In this document: positions 14,071 through 29,556 of the stretch, piece after piece
How positions within the stretch are numbered: the first letter of the stretch is position 1
How the letters are laid out: each line of letters begins with the position of its first letter
DNA from: Theocolax elegans
Lineage: Eukaryota > Arthropoda > Insecta > Hymenoptera > Cerocephalidae
Assembly (NCBI GenBank): GCA_026168455.1
Contig: JANSJX010000044.1
Span: forward strand, 89,124 to 153,123
Reading direction: 5' to 3'
Length of the DNA stretch: 64,000 bases
Notes under the pieces: model-generated
The model's input: the letters and a program-made list of their open reading frames with translations, nothing else
Databases searched by the model: none
Told to the model about the DNA's origin: nothing
Translations under genes and position numbers: made by a program

Positions 14071-17000
14071 ACTGTTGAGATATTACATGATGGTATAGCT
14101 TAAATAAACGCGATATTTCTGGATATAATTAAGATCGTAATTTCGTACAGATGTCGAATTTTTTATGTGCAAGGTCCATTGTATAGTGCCTTGTAATACG
14201 TGCCATATTTTGTGTTGCATGTTGCATTGTTTTGTGTTGTTAATTATAAATCAAGGAACAATACAACAAACGTAACAAAGTGGATTTGAAAAAAAAGCAA
14301 CTTTTGAGATATTATATAATGGTATTGCTTACATAAACGCGATATTTCTGGATATAATTAAGATCGTAATTCCGTACAGATGTCGAATTTTTTATGTGCG
14401 AGGTCCATTGTAATTCCTTGTCATTTGCGCCATATTTTGTGTTGTATGTTGCATTGTTCTGTGTTTTTAATTATAAATCAAGGAACAATACAACAAACAA
14501 AACATGGTGGGCTTTTAATGAAAACAACTGTTGAGATATTACATGATGGTTTAACTTAAATAAACGCGAGATTTCTGGATATAATTAAGATCCTAATTCC
14601 GTACAGATAACGATTTTTTTATATGCAATGTCCATTGTAATTCCTTGTCATATGTGCCATATTTGGTGTTGTAGGTTGCATTGTTTTGTGTTTTTAATTA
14701 TTAACCAAGGAACAATACAACAAACAAAATATGGTGGGCTTTTAATGAAAACAACTCTTGAGATATTGCATGATGGTATAGCTTAAATAAACGTGATATT
14801 TCTGTATATAATTAAGAGAGTAATTCCGTACTGATGTCGAATTTTTTATGTGCAAGGTCCATTGTAATGCCTTGTCATATGTGCCATATTTTGTGTTGTA
14901 TGTTGCATTGTTCTGTGTTTTTAAGTATAAATCAAGGAACAATACAACAAACAAAACAAAGTGGGTTTTAAATGAAGGCAACTGTTGAGATATTACAAGA
15001 TGGTATAGCTTAAATAAACGTGATATTTCTGTATATAATTAAGAGAGTAATTCAGTACTGATGTCTAATTTTTTATGTGCAAGGTCCATTGTATAATGCC
15101 TTGTAATATGTGCCATATTTTGTGTTGTATGGTGCATTGTTTTGTGTTTTTAATTATAAATCAAGGAACAATACAACAAACAAAACATGGTGGGCTTTTA
15201 ATGAAAACAGCTGTTGAGATATTACATGATGGTATAGCTTAAATAAACATAATATTACTCTATATAATTAAAAGAGTAATTTCGTACAGATGTCGAATTT
15301 TTTATGTGCAAGGTCCATTGTATAATGCCTTGTAATATGTGCCATATTTTGTGTTGTATGGTGCATTGTTTTGTGTTTTTAATTATAAATCAAGGAACAA
15401 TACAACAAACAAAACATGGTGGGCTTTTAATGAAAACAGCTGTTGAGATATTACATGATGGTATAGCTTAAATAAACATAATATTACTCTATATAATTAA
15501 AAGAGTAATTTCGTACAGATGTCGAATTTTTTATGTGCAAGGTCCATTGTATAATGCCTTGTTATATGTGCCATATTTTGTGTTGTAAGTTGCATTGTTC
15601 TGTGTTTTTAATTATAGATCAAGGAACAACACAACAAACAAAACATGGTGGGCTTTTAATGAAAACAACTGTTGAGATATTACATGATGGTTTAACTTAA
15701 ATAAACGCGAGATTTCTGGATATAATTAAGATCCTAATTCCGTACATATAACGATTTTTTTATATGCAATGTCCATTGTAATTCCTTGTCATATGTGCCA
15801 TATTTTGTGTTGTATGGTGCATTGTTTTGTGTTTTTAATTATAAACCAAGGAACAATACAACAAACAAAACATGGTGGGCTTTTAATGAAAACAGCTGTT
15901 GAGATATTACATGATGGTATAGCTTAAATAAACATAATATTACTCTATATAATTAAAAGAGTAATTTCGTACAGATGTCGAATTTTTTATGTGCAAGGTC
16001 CATTGTATAGTGCCTTGTAATATGTGCCATATTTTGTGTTGTATGGTGCATTGTTTTGTGTTTTTAATTATAAATCAAGGAACAATACAACAAACAAAAC
16101 AAAGTGGGTTTTAAATGAAGGCAACTGTTGAGATATTACATGATGGTATAGCTTAAATAAACGCGATATTTCTGGATATAATTAAGATCGTAATTTCGTA
16201 CAGATGTCGAATTTTTTATGTGCAAGGTCCATTGTATAGTGCCTTGTAATACGTGCCATATTTTGTGTTGCATGTTGCATTGTTTTGTGTTGTTAATTAT
16301 AAATCAAGGAACAATACAACAAACGTAACAAAGTGGATTTGAAAAAAAAGCAACTTTTGAGATATTATATAATGGTATTGCTTACATAAACGCGATATTT
16401 CTGGATATAATTAAGATCGTAATTCCGTACAGATGTCGAATTTTTTATGTGCGAGGTCCATTGTAATTCCTTGTCATTTGCGCCATATTTTGTGTTGTAT
16501 GTTGCATTGTTCTGTGTTTTTAATTATAGATCAAGGAACAATACAACAAACAAAACATGGTGGGCTTTTAATGAAAACAACTGTTGAGATATTACATGAT
16601 GGTTTAACTTAAATAAACGCGAGATTTCTGGATATAATTAAGATCCTAATTCCGTACAGATAACGATTTTTTTATATGCAATGTCCATTGTAATTCCTTG
16701 TCATATGTGCCATATTTGGTGTTGTAGTTTGCATTGTTTTGTGTTTTTAATTATTAACCAAGGTACAATACAACAAACAAAATATGGTGGGCTTTTAATG
16801 AAAACAACTCTTGAGATATTGCATGATGGTATAGCTTAAATAAACGTGATATTTCTGTATATAATTAAGAGAGTAATTCCGTACTGATGTCGAATTTTTT
16901 ATGTGCAAGGTCCATTGTAATGCCTTGTCATATGTGCCATATTTTGTGTTGTATGTTGCATTGTTCTGTGTTTTTAAGTATAAATCAAGGAACAATAGAA

Positions 17001-17377
17001 CAAACAAAACAAAGTGGGTTTTAAATGAAGGCAACTGTTGAGATATTACAAGATGGTATAGCTTAAATAAACGTGATATTTCTGTATATAATTAAGAGAG
17101 TAATTCAGTACTGATGTCTAATTTTTTATGTGCAAGGTCCATTGTATAATGCCTTGTAATATGTGCCATATTTTGTGTTGTATGTTGCATTGTTTTGTGT
17201 TTTTAATTCTAAATCAAGGAACAATACAACAAACAAAACATGGTGGGCTTTTAATGAAAACAACTGTTGAGATATTACATGATGGTATAGCTTAAATAAA
17301 CGTGATATTTCTGTATATAATTAAAAGAGTAATTTCGTACAGATGTCGAATTTTTTATGTGCAAGGTCCATTGTATA

Positions 17378-19988
17378 GTGCCTTGTAATATGTGCCATAT
17401 TTTGTGTTGTATGGTGCATTGTTTTGTGTTTTTAATTATAAATCAAGGAACAATACAACAAACAAAACAAAGTGGGTTTTAAATGAAGGCAACTGTTGAG
17501 ATATTACATGATGGTATAGCTTAAATAAACGCGATATTTCTGGATATAATTAAGATCGTAATTTCGTACAGATGTCGAATTTTTTATGTGCAAGGTCCAT
17601 TGTATAGTGCCTTGTAATACGTGCCATATTTTGTGTTGCATGTTGCATTGTTTTGTGTTGTTAATTATAAATCAAGGAACAATACAACAAACGTAACAAA
17701 GTGGATTTGAAAAAAAGCAACTTTTGAGATATTATATAATGGTATTGCTTACATAAACGCGATATTTCTGGATATAATTAAGATCGTAATTCCGTACAGA
17801 TGTCGAATTTTTTATGTGCGAGGTCCATTGTAATTCCTTGTCATTTGCGCCATATTTTGTGTTGTATGTTGCATTGTTCTGTGTTTTTAATTATAGATCA
17901 AGGAACAATACAACAAACAAAACATGGTGGGCTTTTAATGAAAACAACTGTTGAGATATTACATGATGGTTTAACTTAAATAAACGCGAGATTTCTGGAT
18001 ATAATTAAGATCCTAATTCCGTACAGATAACGATTTTTTTATATGCAATGTCCATTGTAATTCCTTGTCATATGTGCCATATTTGGTGTTGTAGGTTGCA
18101 TTGTTTTGTGTTTTTAATTATTAACCAAGGAACAATACAACAAACAAAATATGGTGGGCTTTTAATGAAAACAACTGTTGAGATATTGCATGATGGTATA
18201 GCTTAAATAAACGTGATATTTCTGTATATAATTAAGAGAGTAATTCCGTACTGATGTCGAATTTTTTATGTGCAAGGTCCATTGTAATGCCTTGTCATAT
18301 GTGCCATATTTTGTGTTGTATGTTGCATTGTTCTGTGTTTTTAATTATTAATCAAGGAACAATACAAGAAACAAAACAAAGTGGGTTTGAAAAAAAACAA
18401 CTTTTGAGATATTATATAATGGTATTGCTTACATAAACGCGATATTTCTGGATATAATTGAGATCGTAATTCCGTACAGATGTCGAATTTTTTATGTGCG
18501 AGGTCCATTGTAATTCCTTGTCATTTGCGCCATATTTTGTGTTGTATGTTGCATTGTTCTGTGTTTTTAATTATAGATCAAGGAACAATACAACAAACAA
18601 AACATGGTGGGCTTTTAATGAAAACAACTGTTGAGATATTACATGACGGTTTAACTTAAATAAACGCGAGATTTCTGGATATAATTAAGATCCTAATTCC
18701 GTACAGATAACGATTTTTTTATATGCAATGTCCATTGTAATTCCTTGTCAGTTGTGCCATATTTTGTGTTGTATGTTGCATTGTTCTGTGTTTTTAATTA
18801 TTAATCAAGGAACAATACAAGAAACAAAACAAAGTGGGTTTGAAAAAAAGCAACTTTTGAGATATTATATAATGGTATTGCTTACATAAACGCGATATTT
18901 CTGGATATAATTAAGATCGTAATTCCGTACAGATGTCGAATTTTTTATGTGCGAGGTCCATTGTAATTCCTTGTCATTTGCGCCATATTTTGTCTTGTAT
19001 GTTGCATTGTTCTGTGTTTTTAATTATAGATGAAGGAACAATACAACAAACAAAACATGGTGGGCTTTTAATGAAAACAACTGTTGAGATATTACGTGAT
19101 GGTTTAACTTAAATAAACGCGAGATTTCTGGATATAATTAAGATCCTAATTCCGTACAGATAACGATTTTTTTATATGCAATGTCCATTGTAATTCCTTG
19201 TCATATGTGCCATATTTGGTGTTGTAGGTTGCATTGTTTTGTGTTTTTAATTATTAATCAAAGAACAATACAACAAACGAAACATGGTGGGCTTTTAATG
19301 AAAACAACTGTTGAGATATTACATGATGGTATAGCTTAAATAAACGCACTGTTTTTGGATATAATTAAGAGTGTAATTCTGTACAGATGTCGAATTTTTT
19401 ATGTGCAAGGTCCATTATAATGCCTTGTCATATGTGCTATATTTTGTGTTGTATGGTGCATTGTTTTGTGTTTTTAATTATAAATCAAGGAACAATACAA
19501 CAAACAAAACAAAGTGGGTTTTTAATGAAGGCAACTGTTGAGATATTACATGATGGTATAGCTTAAATAAACATAATATTACTGTATATAATTAAGAAAG
19601 TAATTTCGTACAGATGTCGAATTTTTTATGTGCAAGGTCCATTGTAATGCCTTGTCATATGTGCTATATTTTGTGTTGTATGGTGCATTGTTTTGTGTTT
19701 TTAATTATAAATCAAGGAACAATACAACAAACAAAACAAAGTGGGTTTGAAAAAAAGCAACTTTTGAGATATTATATAATGGTATTGCTTACATAAACGC
19801 GATATTACTGTATATAATTAAGAGAGTAATTTCGTACAGATGTCGAATTTTTTATGTGCAAGGTCCATTGTATAATGCCTTGTAATATGTGCCATATTTT
19901 GTGTTGTATGTTGCATTGTTTTGTGTTTTTAAGTATAAATCAAGGAACAATACAACAAACAAAACAAAGTGGGTTTTAAATGAAGGCA
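17378..19988. repeat. Second copy of the 5918-bp-offset satellite segment
   Basis: This is the partner of 11460-14070. The match ends near 19988, where this copy changes to 'ctgttaagatattacaagat' while the left copy keeps 'ctgttgagatattacatgat'. The two copies are separated by a block (14150-16790) that is itself partly duplicated at +2053 bp. Confidence 0.8.
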
Positions 19989-22900
19989 ACTGTTAAGATA
20001 TTACAAGATGGTATAGCTTAAATAAACGTGATATTTCTGTATATAATTAAGAGAGTAATTCCGTACTGATGTCTAATTTTTTTATGTGCAATGTCCATTG
20101 TAGTTCCTTGTCATATGTGCCATTTTTTGTGTTGTATGTTGCATTGTTCTGTGTTTTTAAATATAAATCAAGGAACAATACAACAAACAAAACAAAGTGG
20201 ATTTGAAAAAAAGCAACTTTTGAGATATTATATAATGGTATAGCGTAAATAAATGCGATATTTCTTAATATAATTAAGATCCTAATTCCGTACAGATAAC
20301 GATTTTTTGATATGCAAGGTCCATTGTATAATGCCTTGTCATATGTGCCATATTTTGTGTTGTGTGTTGCATTGTTCTGTGTTTTTAAGTATAAATCAAG
20401 GAACAATACAACAAACAAAACAAAGTGGGTTTTAAATGAAGGCAACTGTTAAGATATTACAAGATGGTATAGCTTAAATAAACGTGATATTTCTGTATAT
20501 AATTAAGAGAGTAATTCCGTACTGATGTCTAATTTTTTATGTGCAAGGTCTATTGTATAATGCCTTGTAATATGTGCCATATTTTGTGTTGTATGTTGCA
20601 TTGTTTTGTGTTTTTAATTATAAATCAAGGAACAATACAACAAACAAAACATGGAGGGCTTTTAATGAAAACAGCTGTTGAGATAATACATGATGGTATA
20701 GCTTAAATAAACACAATATTACTGTATATAATTAAGAGAGTAATTTCGTACAGATGTCGAATTTTTTATGTGCAAGGTCCATTGTATAGTGCCTTGTAAT
20801 ATGTGCCATATTTTGTGTTGTATGTTGCATTGTTTTGTGTTTTTAATTATAAATCAAGGAACAATACAACAAACAAAACATGGTGGGCTTTTAATGAAAA
20901 CAACTATTGAGATATTACATGATGGTATAGCTTAATTAAACGTGATATTTCTGTATATAATTAAGAGAGTAATTTCGTACAGATGTCGATTTTTTTTATG
21001 TGCAAGGTCCATTGTAGTTCCTTGTCATATGTGCCATTTTTTGTGTTGTATGTTGCATTGTTCTGTGTTTTTAAATATAAATCAAGGAACAATACAACAA
21101 ACAAAACAAAGTGGATTTGAAAAAAAGCAACTTTTGAGATATTATATAATGGTATTGCTTACATAAACGCGATATTTCTGGATATAATTAAGATCGTAAT
21201 TCCGTACAGATGTCGAATTTTTTATGTGCAAGGTCCATTGTATAGTGCCTTGTAATATGTGCCATATTTTGTGTTGTATGTTGCATTGTTCTGTGTTTTT
21301 AATTATTAATCAAGGAACAATACAACAAACAAAACAAAGTGGGTTTGAAAAAAAGCAACTTTTGAGATATTATATGATGGTATTGCTTATATAAACGCGA
21401 TATTTCTGGATATAATTAAGATCGTAATTCCGTACAGATGTCGAATTTTTTATGTGCGGGGTCCATTGTAATTCCTTGTCATTTGTGCCATATTTTGTGT
21501 TGTATGTTGCATTGTTCTGTGTTTTTAATTATTAATCAAGGAACAATACAACAAACAAAACAAAGTGGGTTTGAAAAAAAGCAACTTTTGAGATATTATA
21601 TAATGGTATTGCTTACATAAACGCGATATTTCTGGATATAATTAAGATCGTAATTCCGTACTGATGTCGAATTTTTTATGTGCAAGGTCCATTGTATAAT
21701 GCCTTGTAATATGTGCCATATTTTGTGTTGTATGTTGCATTGTTTTGTGTTTTTAATTCTAAATCAAGGAACAATACAACAAACAAAACATGGTGGGCTT
21801 TTAATGAAAACAACTGTTGAGATATTACATGATGGTATAGCGTAAATAAATGCGATATTTCTTAATATAATTAAGATCCTAATTCCGTACAGATAACGAT
21901 TTTTTGATATGCAAGGTCCATTGTATAATGCGTTGTCATATGTGCCATATTTTGTGTTGTGTGTTGCATTGTTCTGTGTTTTTAAGTATAAATCAAGGAA
22001 CAATACAACAAACAAAACAAAGTGGGTTTTAAATGAAGGCAACTGTTAAGATATTACAAGATGGTATAGCTTAAATAAACGTGATATTTCTGTATATAAT
22101 TAAGAGAGTAATTCCGTACTGATGTCTAATTTTTTATGTGCAAGGTCTATTGTATAATGCCTTGTAATATGTGCCATATTTGTGTTGTATGTTGCATTGT
22201 TTGTGTTTTTAATTATAAATCAAGGAACAATACAACAAACAAAACATGGAGGGCTTTTAATGAAAACAGCTGTTGTGATAATACATGATGGTATAGCTTA
22301 AATAAACATAATATTACTGTATATAATTAAGAGAGTAATTTCGTACAGATGTCGAATTTTTTATGTGCAAGGTCCATTGTATAGTGCCTTGTAATATGTG
22401 CCATATTTTGTGTTGTATGTTGCATTGTTTTGTGTTTTTAATTATAAATCAAGGAACAATACAACAAACAAAACAAAGTGGATTTGAAAAAAAGCAACTT
22501 TTGAGATATTATATAATGGTATTGCTTACATAAACGCGATATTTCTGGATATAATTAAGATCGTAATTCCGTACAGATGTCGAATTTTTTATGTTCGAGG
22601 GCCATTGTAATTCCTTGTTTTATGTGCCATATTTTGTGTTGTATGTTGCATTGTTCTGTGTTTTTAATTATTAATCAAGGAACAATACAACAAACAAAAC
22701 AAAGTGGATTTAAAAAAAAGCAACTTTTGAGATATTATATAATGGTATTGCTTACATAAACGCGATATTTCTGGATATAATTAAGATCGTAATTCCGTAC
22801 AGATGTCGAATTTTTTATGTGCAAGGTCCATTGTATAGTGCCTTGTAATATGTGCCATATTTTGTGTTGTATGTTGCATTGTTTTGTGTTTTTAATTATA

Positions 22901-25900
22901 AATCAAGGAACAATACAACAAACAAAACATGGTGGGCTTTTAATGAAAACAACTGTTGAGATATTACATGATGGTATAGCTTAATTAAACGTGATATTTC
23001 TGTATATAATTAAGAGAGTAATTCTGTACAGATGTCGAATTTTTTTATGTGCAAGGTCCATTGTAAGTTCCTTGTCATATGTGCCATATTTTGTGTTGTA
23101 TGTTGCATTGCTCTGTGTTTTTAATATAAATCAAGGAACAATACAACAAACAAAACAAAGTGGGATTTTAATAAAGGCAACTGTTGAGATATTATATGAT
23201 GGTATTAGCTTACATAAACGCGATATTTACTGTATATAATTAAGAATCGTAATTCCGTACAGATGTCGAATTTTTTATGTGCGAAGGTCCATTGTAATGC
23301 CTTGTCATATTGTGCCATATTTTGTGTTGTATGGTGCATTGTTCTGTGTTTTTAATTATAAATCAAGGAACAATACAACAAACAAAACAAAGTGGGTTTG
23401 AAAAAAAGCAACTTTTGAGATATTATATAATGGTATTGCTTACATAAACGCGATATTACTGTATATAATTAAGAGAGTAATTTCGTACAGATGTCGAATT
23501 TTTTATGTGCAAGGTCCATTGTATAATGCCTTGTAATATGTGCCATATTTTGTGTTGTATGTTGCATTGTTTTGTGTTTTTAAGTATAAATCAAGGAACA
23601 ATACAACAAACAAAACAAAGTGGGTTTTAAATGAAGGCAACTGTTAAGATATTACAAGATGGTATAGCTTAAATAAACGTGATATTTCTGTATATAATTA
23701 AGAGAGTAATTCCGTACTGATGTCTAATTTTTTTATGTGCAATGTCCATTGTAGTTCCTTGTCATATGTGCCATTTTTTGTGTTGTATGTTGCATTGTTC
23801 TGTGTTTTTAAATATAAATCAAGGAACAATACAACAAACAAAACAAAGTGGATTTGAAAAAAAGCAACTTTTGAGATATTATATAATGGTATAGCGTAAA
23901 TAAATGCGATATTTCTTAATATAATTAAGATCCTAATTCCGTACAGATAACGAATTTTTTATGTGCAAGGTCCATTGTAATGCCTTGTCATATGTGCCAT
24001 ATTTTGTGTTGTATGTTGCATTGTTCTGTGTTTTTAAGTATAAATCAAGGAACAATACAACAAACAAAACAAAGTGGGTTTTAAATGAAGGCAACTGTTG
24101 AGATATTACAAGATGGTATAGCTTAAATAAACGTGATATTTCTGTATATAATTAAGAGAGTAATTCCGTACTGATGTCTAATTTTTTATGTGCAAGGTCC
24201 ATTGTATAATGCCTTGTAATATGTGCCATATTTTGTGTTGTATGGTGCATTGATTTGTGTTTTTAATTATAAATCAAGGAACAATACAACATACAAAACA
24301 AGGTGGGCTTTAATGAAGGCAACTGTTGAGATATTACAAGATGGTATAGCTTAAATAAACGTGATATTTCTGTATATAATTAAGAGAGTAATTCCGTACT
24401 GATGTCTAATTTTTTATGTGCAAGGTCCATTGTATAATGCCTTGTAATATGTGCCATATTTTGTGTTGTATGTTGCATTGTTCTGTGTTTTTAATTATAA
24501 TCAAGGAACAATACAACAAACAAAACAAGTGGGCTTTGAAAAAAGCAACTTTTGAGATATTATATAATGGTATTGCTTACATAAACGCGATATTTCTGGA
24601 TATAATTAAGATCGTAATTCCGTACTGATGTCGAATTTTTTATGTGCAAGGTCCATTGTATAATGCCTTGTAATATGTGCCATATTTTGTGTTGTATGGT
24701 GCATTGTTTGTGTTTTTAATTATAATCAAGGAACAATACAACAAACAAAACATGGTGGCTTTTAATGAAAACAACTGTTGAGATATTACATGATGGTATA
24801 GCTTAAATAAACGCGATATTTCTGTATATAATTAAGATCGTAATTCCGTACAGATGTCGAATTTTTTATGTGCAAGGTCCATTGTAATGCCTTGTCATAT
24901 GTGCCATATTTTGTGTTGTATGTTGCATTGTTCTGTGTTTTTAAGTATAAATCAAGGAACAATAGAACAAACAAAACAAAGTGGGTTTTAAATGAAGGCA
25001 ACTGTTGAGATATAATATGATGGTATTGCTTATATAAAGGCGATATTTCTGGATATAATTAAGATCGTAATTCCGTACAGATGTCGAATTTTTTATGTGC
25101 GAGGTCCATTGTAATTCCTTGTCATATGTGCCACTATTTTGTGTTGTATGTTGCATTGTTTTGTGTTTAGTATTAATCAAGGAACAATACAACAAACAAA
25201 ACAAAGTGGGTTTTAAATGAAGGCAACTGATGAGATATTACATGATGGTATAGCTTAAATAAACGTGATATTTCTGTATATAATTAAGAGAGTAATTTCG
25301 TACAGATGTCGAATTTTTTATGTGCAAGGTCCATTGTATAATGCCTTGTTATATGTGCCATATTTTGTGTTGTAATGTTGCATTGTTCTGTGTTTTTAAT
25401 TATAGATCAAGGAACAATACAACAAACAAAACATGGTGGGCTTTTAATGAAAACAACTCTTGAGATATTGCATGATGGTATAGCTTAAATAAACGTGATA
25501 TTTCTGTATATAATTAAGAGAGTAATTCCGTACTGATGTCGAATTTTTTATGTGCAAGGTCCATTGTAATGCCTTGTCATATGTGCCATATTTTGTGTTG
25601 TATGTTGCATTGTTCTGTGTTTTTAAGTATAAATCAAGGAACAATACAACAAACAAAACAAAGTGGGTTTTAAATGAAGGCAACTGTTGAGATATTACAA
25701 GATGGTATAGCTTAAATAAACGTGATATTTCTGTATATAATTAAGAGAGTAATTCAGTACTGATGTCTAATTTTTTATGTGCAAGGTCCATTGTATAATG
25801 CCTTGTAATATGTGCCATATTTTGTGTTGTATGTTGCATTGTTTTGTGTTTTTAATTCTAAATCAAGGAACAATACAACAAACAAAACATGGTGGGCTTT

Positions 25901-28663
25901 TAATGAAAACAACTGTTGAGATATTACATGATGGTATAGCTTATATAAACGCGATATTTCTGGATATAATTAAGATCGTAATTCCGTACAGATGTCGAAT
26001 TTTTTATGTGCAAGGTCCATTGTATAATGCCTTGTATATATGCCATATTTTGTGTTATAGTTGCATTGTTCTGTGTTTTTAATTATAGATCAAGGAACAA
26101 TACAACAAACAAAACATGGTGGGCTTTTAATCAAAACAACTGTTGAGATATTACATGATGGTTTAACTTAAATAAACGCGAGACTTCTGGATATAATTAA
26201 GATCCTAATTCCGTACAGATAACGATTTTTTTTATATGCAATGTCCATTTTAATTCCTTGTCATATGTGCCATATTTTGGTGTTGTAGGTTGCATTGTTT
26301 TGTTTTTTTAATTATTAATCAAGGAACAATACAACAAACAAAACATGGTGGGCTTTTAATGAAAACAACTGTTGAGATATTACATGATGGTATATCTTAA
26401 ATAAACGTATATTTCTGTATATAATTAAGAGAGTAATTCCGTACAGATGTCGAATTTTTTATGTGCAAGGTCCATTGTATAGTGCCTTGTAATATGTGCC
26501 ATATTTTGTGTTGTATGTTGCATTGTTTTGTGTTTTTAATTATAAATCAAGGAACAATACAACAAACAAAACATGGTGGGCTTTTAATGAAAACAACTGT
26601 TGAGATATTACATGATGGTATAGCTTAATTAAACGTGATATTTCTGTATATAATTAAGAGAGTAATTTCGTACAGATGTCGATTTTTTTTATGTGCAAGG
26701 TCCATTGTAGTTCCTTGTCATATGTGCCATTTTTTGTGTTGTATGTTGCATTGCTCTGTGTTTTTTAAATATAAATCAAGGAACAATACAACAAACAAAA
26801 CAAAGTGGATTTGAAAAAAAGCAACTTTTGAGATATTATATAATGGTATTGCTTACATAAACGCGATATTTCTGGATATAATTAAGATCGTAATTCCGTA
26901 CAGATGTCGAATTTTTTATGTTCGAGGGCCATTGTAATTCCTTGTCATTTGTGCCATATTTTGTGTTGTATGTTGCATTGTTCTGTGTTTTTAATTATTA
27001 ATCAAGGAACAATACAACAAACAAAACAAAGTGGGTTTGAAAAAAAGCAACTTTTGAGATATTATATGATGGTATTGCTTATATAAACGCGATATTTCTG
27101 GATATAATTAAGATCGTAATTCCGTACAGATGTCGAATTTTTTATGTGCGGGGTCCATTGTAATTCCTTGTCATTTGTGCCATATTTTGTGTTGTATGTT
27201 GCATTGTTCTGTGTTTTTAATTATTAATCAAGGAACAATACAACAAACAAAACAAAGTGGGTTTGAAAAAAAGCAACTTTTGAGATATTATATAATGGTA
27301 TTGCTTACATAAACGCGATATTACTGTATATAATTAAGAGAGTAATTTCGTACAGATGTCGAATTTTTTATGTGCAAGGTCCATTGTATAATGCCTTGTA
27401 ATATGTGCCATATTTTGTGTTGTATGTTGCATTGTTTTGTGTTTTTAAGTATAAATCAAGGAACAATACAACAAACAAAACAAAGTGGGTTTTAAATGAA
27501 GGCAACTGTTAAGATATTACAAGATGGTATAGCTTAAATAAACGTGATATTTCTGTATATAATTAAGAGAGTAATTCCGTACTGATGTCTAATTTTTTAT
27601 GTGCAAGGTCTATTGTATAATGCCTTGTAATATGTGCCATATTTTGTGTTGTATGTTGCATTGTTTTGTGTTTTTAATTATAAATCAAGGAACAATACAA
27701 CAAACAAAACATGGAGGGCTTTTAATGAAAACAGCTGTTGAGATAATACATGATGGTATAGCTTAAATAAACATAATATTACTGTATATAATTAAGAGAG
27801 TAATTTCGTACAGATGTCGAATTTTTTATGTGCAAGGTCCATTGTATAGTGCCTTGTAATATGTGCCATATTTTGTGTTGTATGTTGCATTGTTCTGTGT
27901 TTTTAATTATAGATCAAGGAACAACACAACAAACAAAACATGGTGGGCTTTTAATGAAAACAACTGTTGAGATATTACATGATGGTTTAACTTAAATAAA
28001 CGCGAGATTTCTGGATATAATTAAGATCCTAATTCCGTACAGATAACGATTTTTTTATATGCAATGTCCATTGTAATTCCTTGTCATATGTGCCATATTT
28101 GGTGTTGTAGGTTGCATTGTTTTGTGTTTTTAATTATTAATTAAGGAACAATACAACAAACAAAACATGGTGGGCTTTTAATGAAAACAACTGTTGAGAT
28201 ATTACATGATGGTATAGCTTAAATAAACGTGATATTTCTGTATATAATTAAGAGAGTAATTCCGTACTGATGTCGAATTTTTTATGTGCAAGGTCCATTG
28301 TAATGCCTTGTCATATGTGCCATATTTTGTGTTGTATGTTGCATTGTTCTGTGTTTTTAAGTATAAATCAAGGAACAATACAACAAACTAAACAAAGTGG
28401 GTTTTAAATGAAGGCAACTGTTGAGATATTACAAGATGGTATAGCTTAAATAAACGTGATATTTCTGTATATAATTAAGAGAGTAATTCCGTACTGATGT
28501 CTAATTTTTTATGTGCAAGGTCCATTGTATAATGCCTTGTAATATGTGCCATATTTTGTGTTGTATGGTGCATTGTTTTGTGTTTTTAATTATAAACCAA
28601 GGAACAATACAACAAACAAAACATGGTGGGCTTTTAATGAAAACAGCTGTTGAGATATTACAT

Positions 28664-29556
28664 GCGGAATTCGACGACGCGCCGACTTTAACGCGTGATG
28701 GCGCCTCGGGTATGGCAGATACGAAAACATCAAGTAGGGTCAAGGGGGTTCGTTTTTCAAGGGGAATCCAATGCACTTTGGTTTATTAAAATCGGTTAAG
28801 TAGACAGTCTTCTGCAGTGTTTTCGTTGAATCCACTTCATGAAAGTCACTTTATGCGGAATTCGTGCCGCCGCCATTTACAAACATACGGTATTTTTTAA
28901 TATTCGTCGCAAGTACCGACAGGCAGGGTTGCCAGTTGGCGATTTTTTCTCTTTGTTGCTCTTGCTTAATAAACATCATTGATTCGTAAGAGAGAAAAGG
29001 AAAAACAATCGCCAATTGGTCACTCTGCCGACTGTTTACCGACGTTCGGTAGAACAGGATGTCACTCTTGCCGACTGTCGGTAAAACAGGATCAATTGGG
29101 GTTGTTGCATTATTGGGTTATGTATATCCCTGCATTTTTTATATTTTCCCTAATTTCTCGTGTTTTTTTTCGAATTTTCCGGGAAATTTTGCAGCGTTTC
29201 GATTTTTTTTAAAGAATTTTCCAGCTTATTGTGACAATATATGTGACTATTACTACTTTAGCACGGCGCATTTGTACATTTTTTAGGCTTTTCCAAAGAA
29301 TACCCTACATTCTTGCATATATTTAAGAAAAGTGAATAAAACTTTCGCCCATCAAAGATAACCTAATTATTTCAATAACCGAATTTTTTATAACCCAAAT
29401 TGTTATAACCCAATACAATATGTACTATAGCCATTATCCTAGAAGAAGTCATAAAATAGACGTGAAATTCAATGTGTAAAACGAAAATTTTATTTTTTTT
29501 AATTTTTTATTTATTTATTCAATTTTTTAAAATTTTTATCTTTCTTACTTTTTCAG
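28664..29556. other. Unique junction sequence right of the satellite; no gene recognised
   Basis: The satellite is cut mid-monomer and followed by moderately GC-rich sequence. The string atgcggaattcg occurs at the junction (about 28662) and again at about 28852, bracketing 190 bp. Further right, near-copies of 'gccgactgt..accgac' lie at 29026-29090, then T-rich DNA. A 77-codon plus frame (28979-29212) shows no domain I recognise. I see no convincing gene here. Confidence 0.5.

Larger units (their letters stand above)
1..28663. repeat. 227-bp satellite array, about 126 monomers
   Basis: Head-to-tail monomers of 226-228 bp fill this stretch without a break. Landmarks recur in every monomer: ttccgtacagatgtcgaatt, a gccatattttgtgttgtatg core, and caaggaacaatacaacaaac. 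The array begins outside the window on the left and stops mid-monomer at 28663. Three alternative right halves exist: one reading aagtgggttttaaatgaagg, one reading atggtgggcttttaatgaaa, and one reading aagtgggtttgaaaaaaagc. Only the third keeps a 60-82 residue frame open on the plus strand. Such frames recur because the repeat is copied; I see no sign they are genes. Satellites of this kind usually form pericentromeric or subtelomeric heterochromatin; that placement is inference. Confidence 0.97.

Noticed and set aside
28501..28789. 91- and 92-codon frames crossing the satellite junction
   Set aside because: Chance fusions of monomer and flank.
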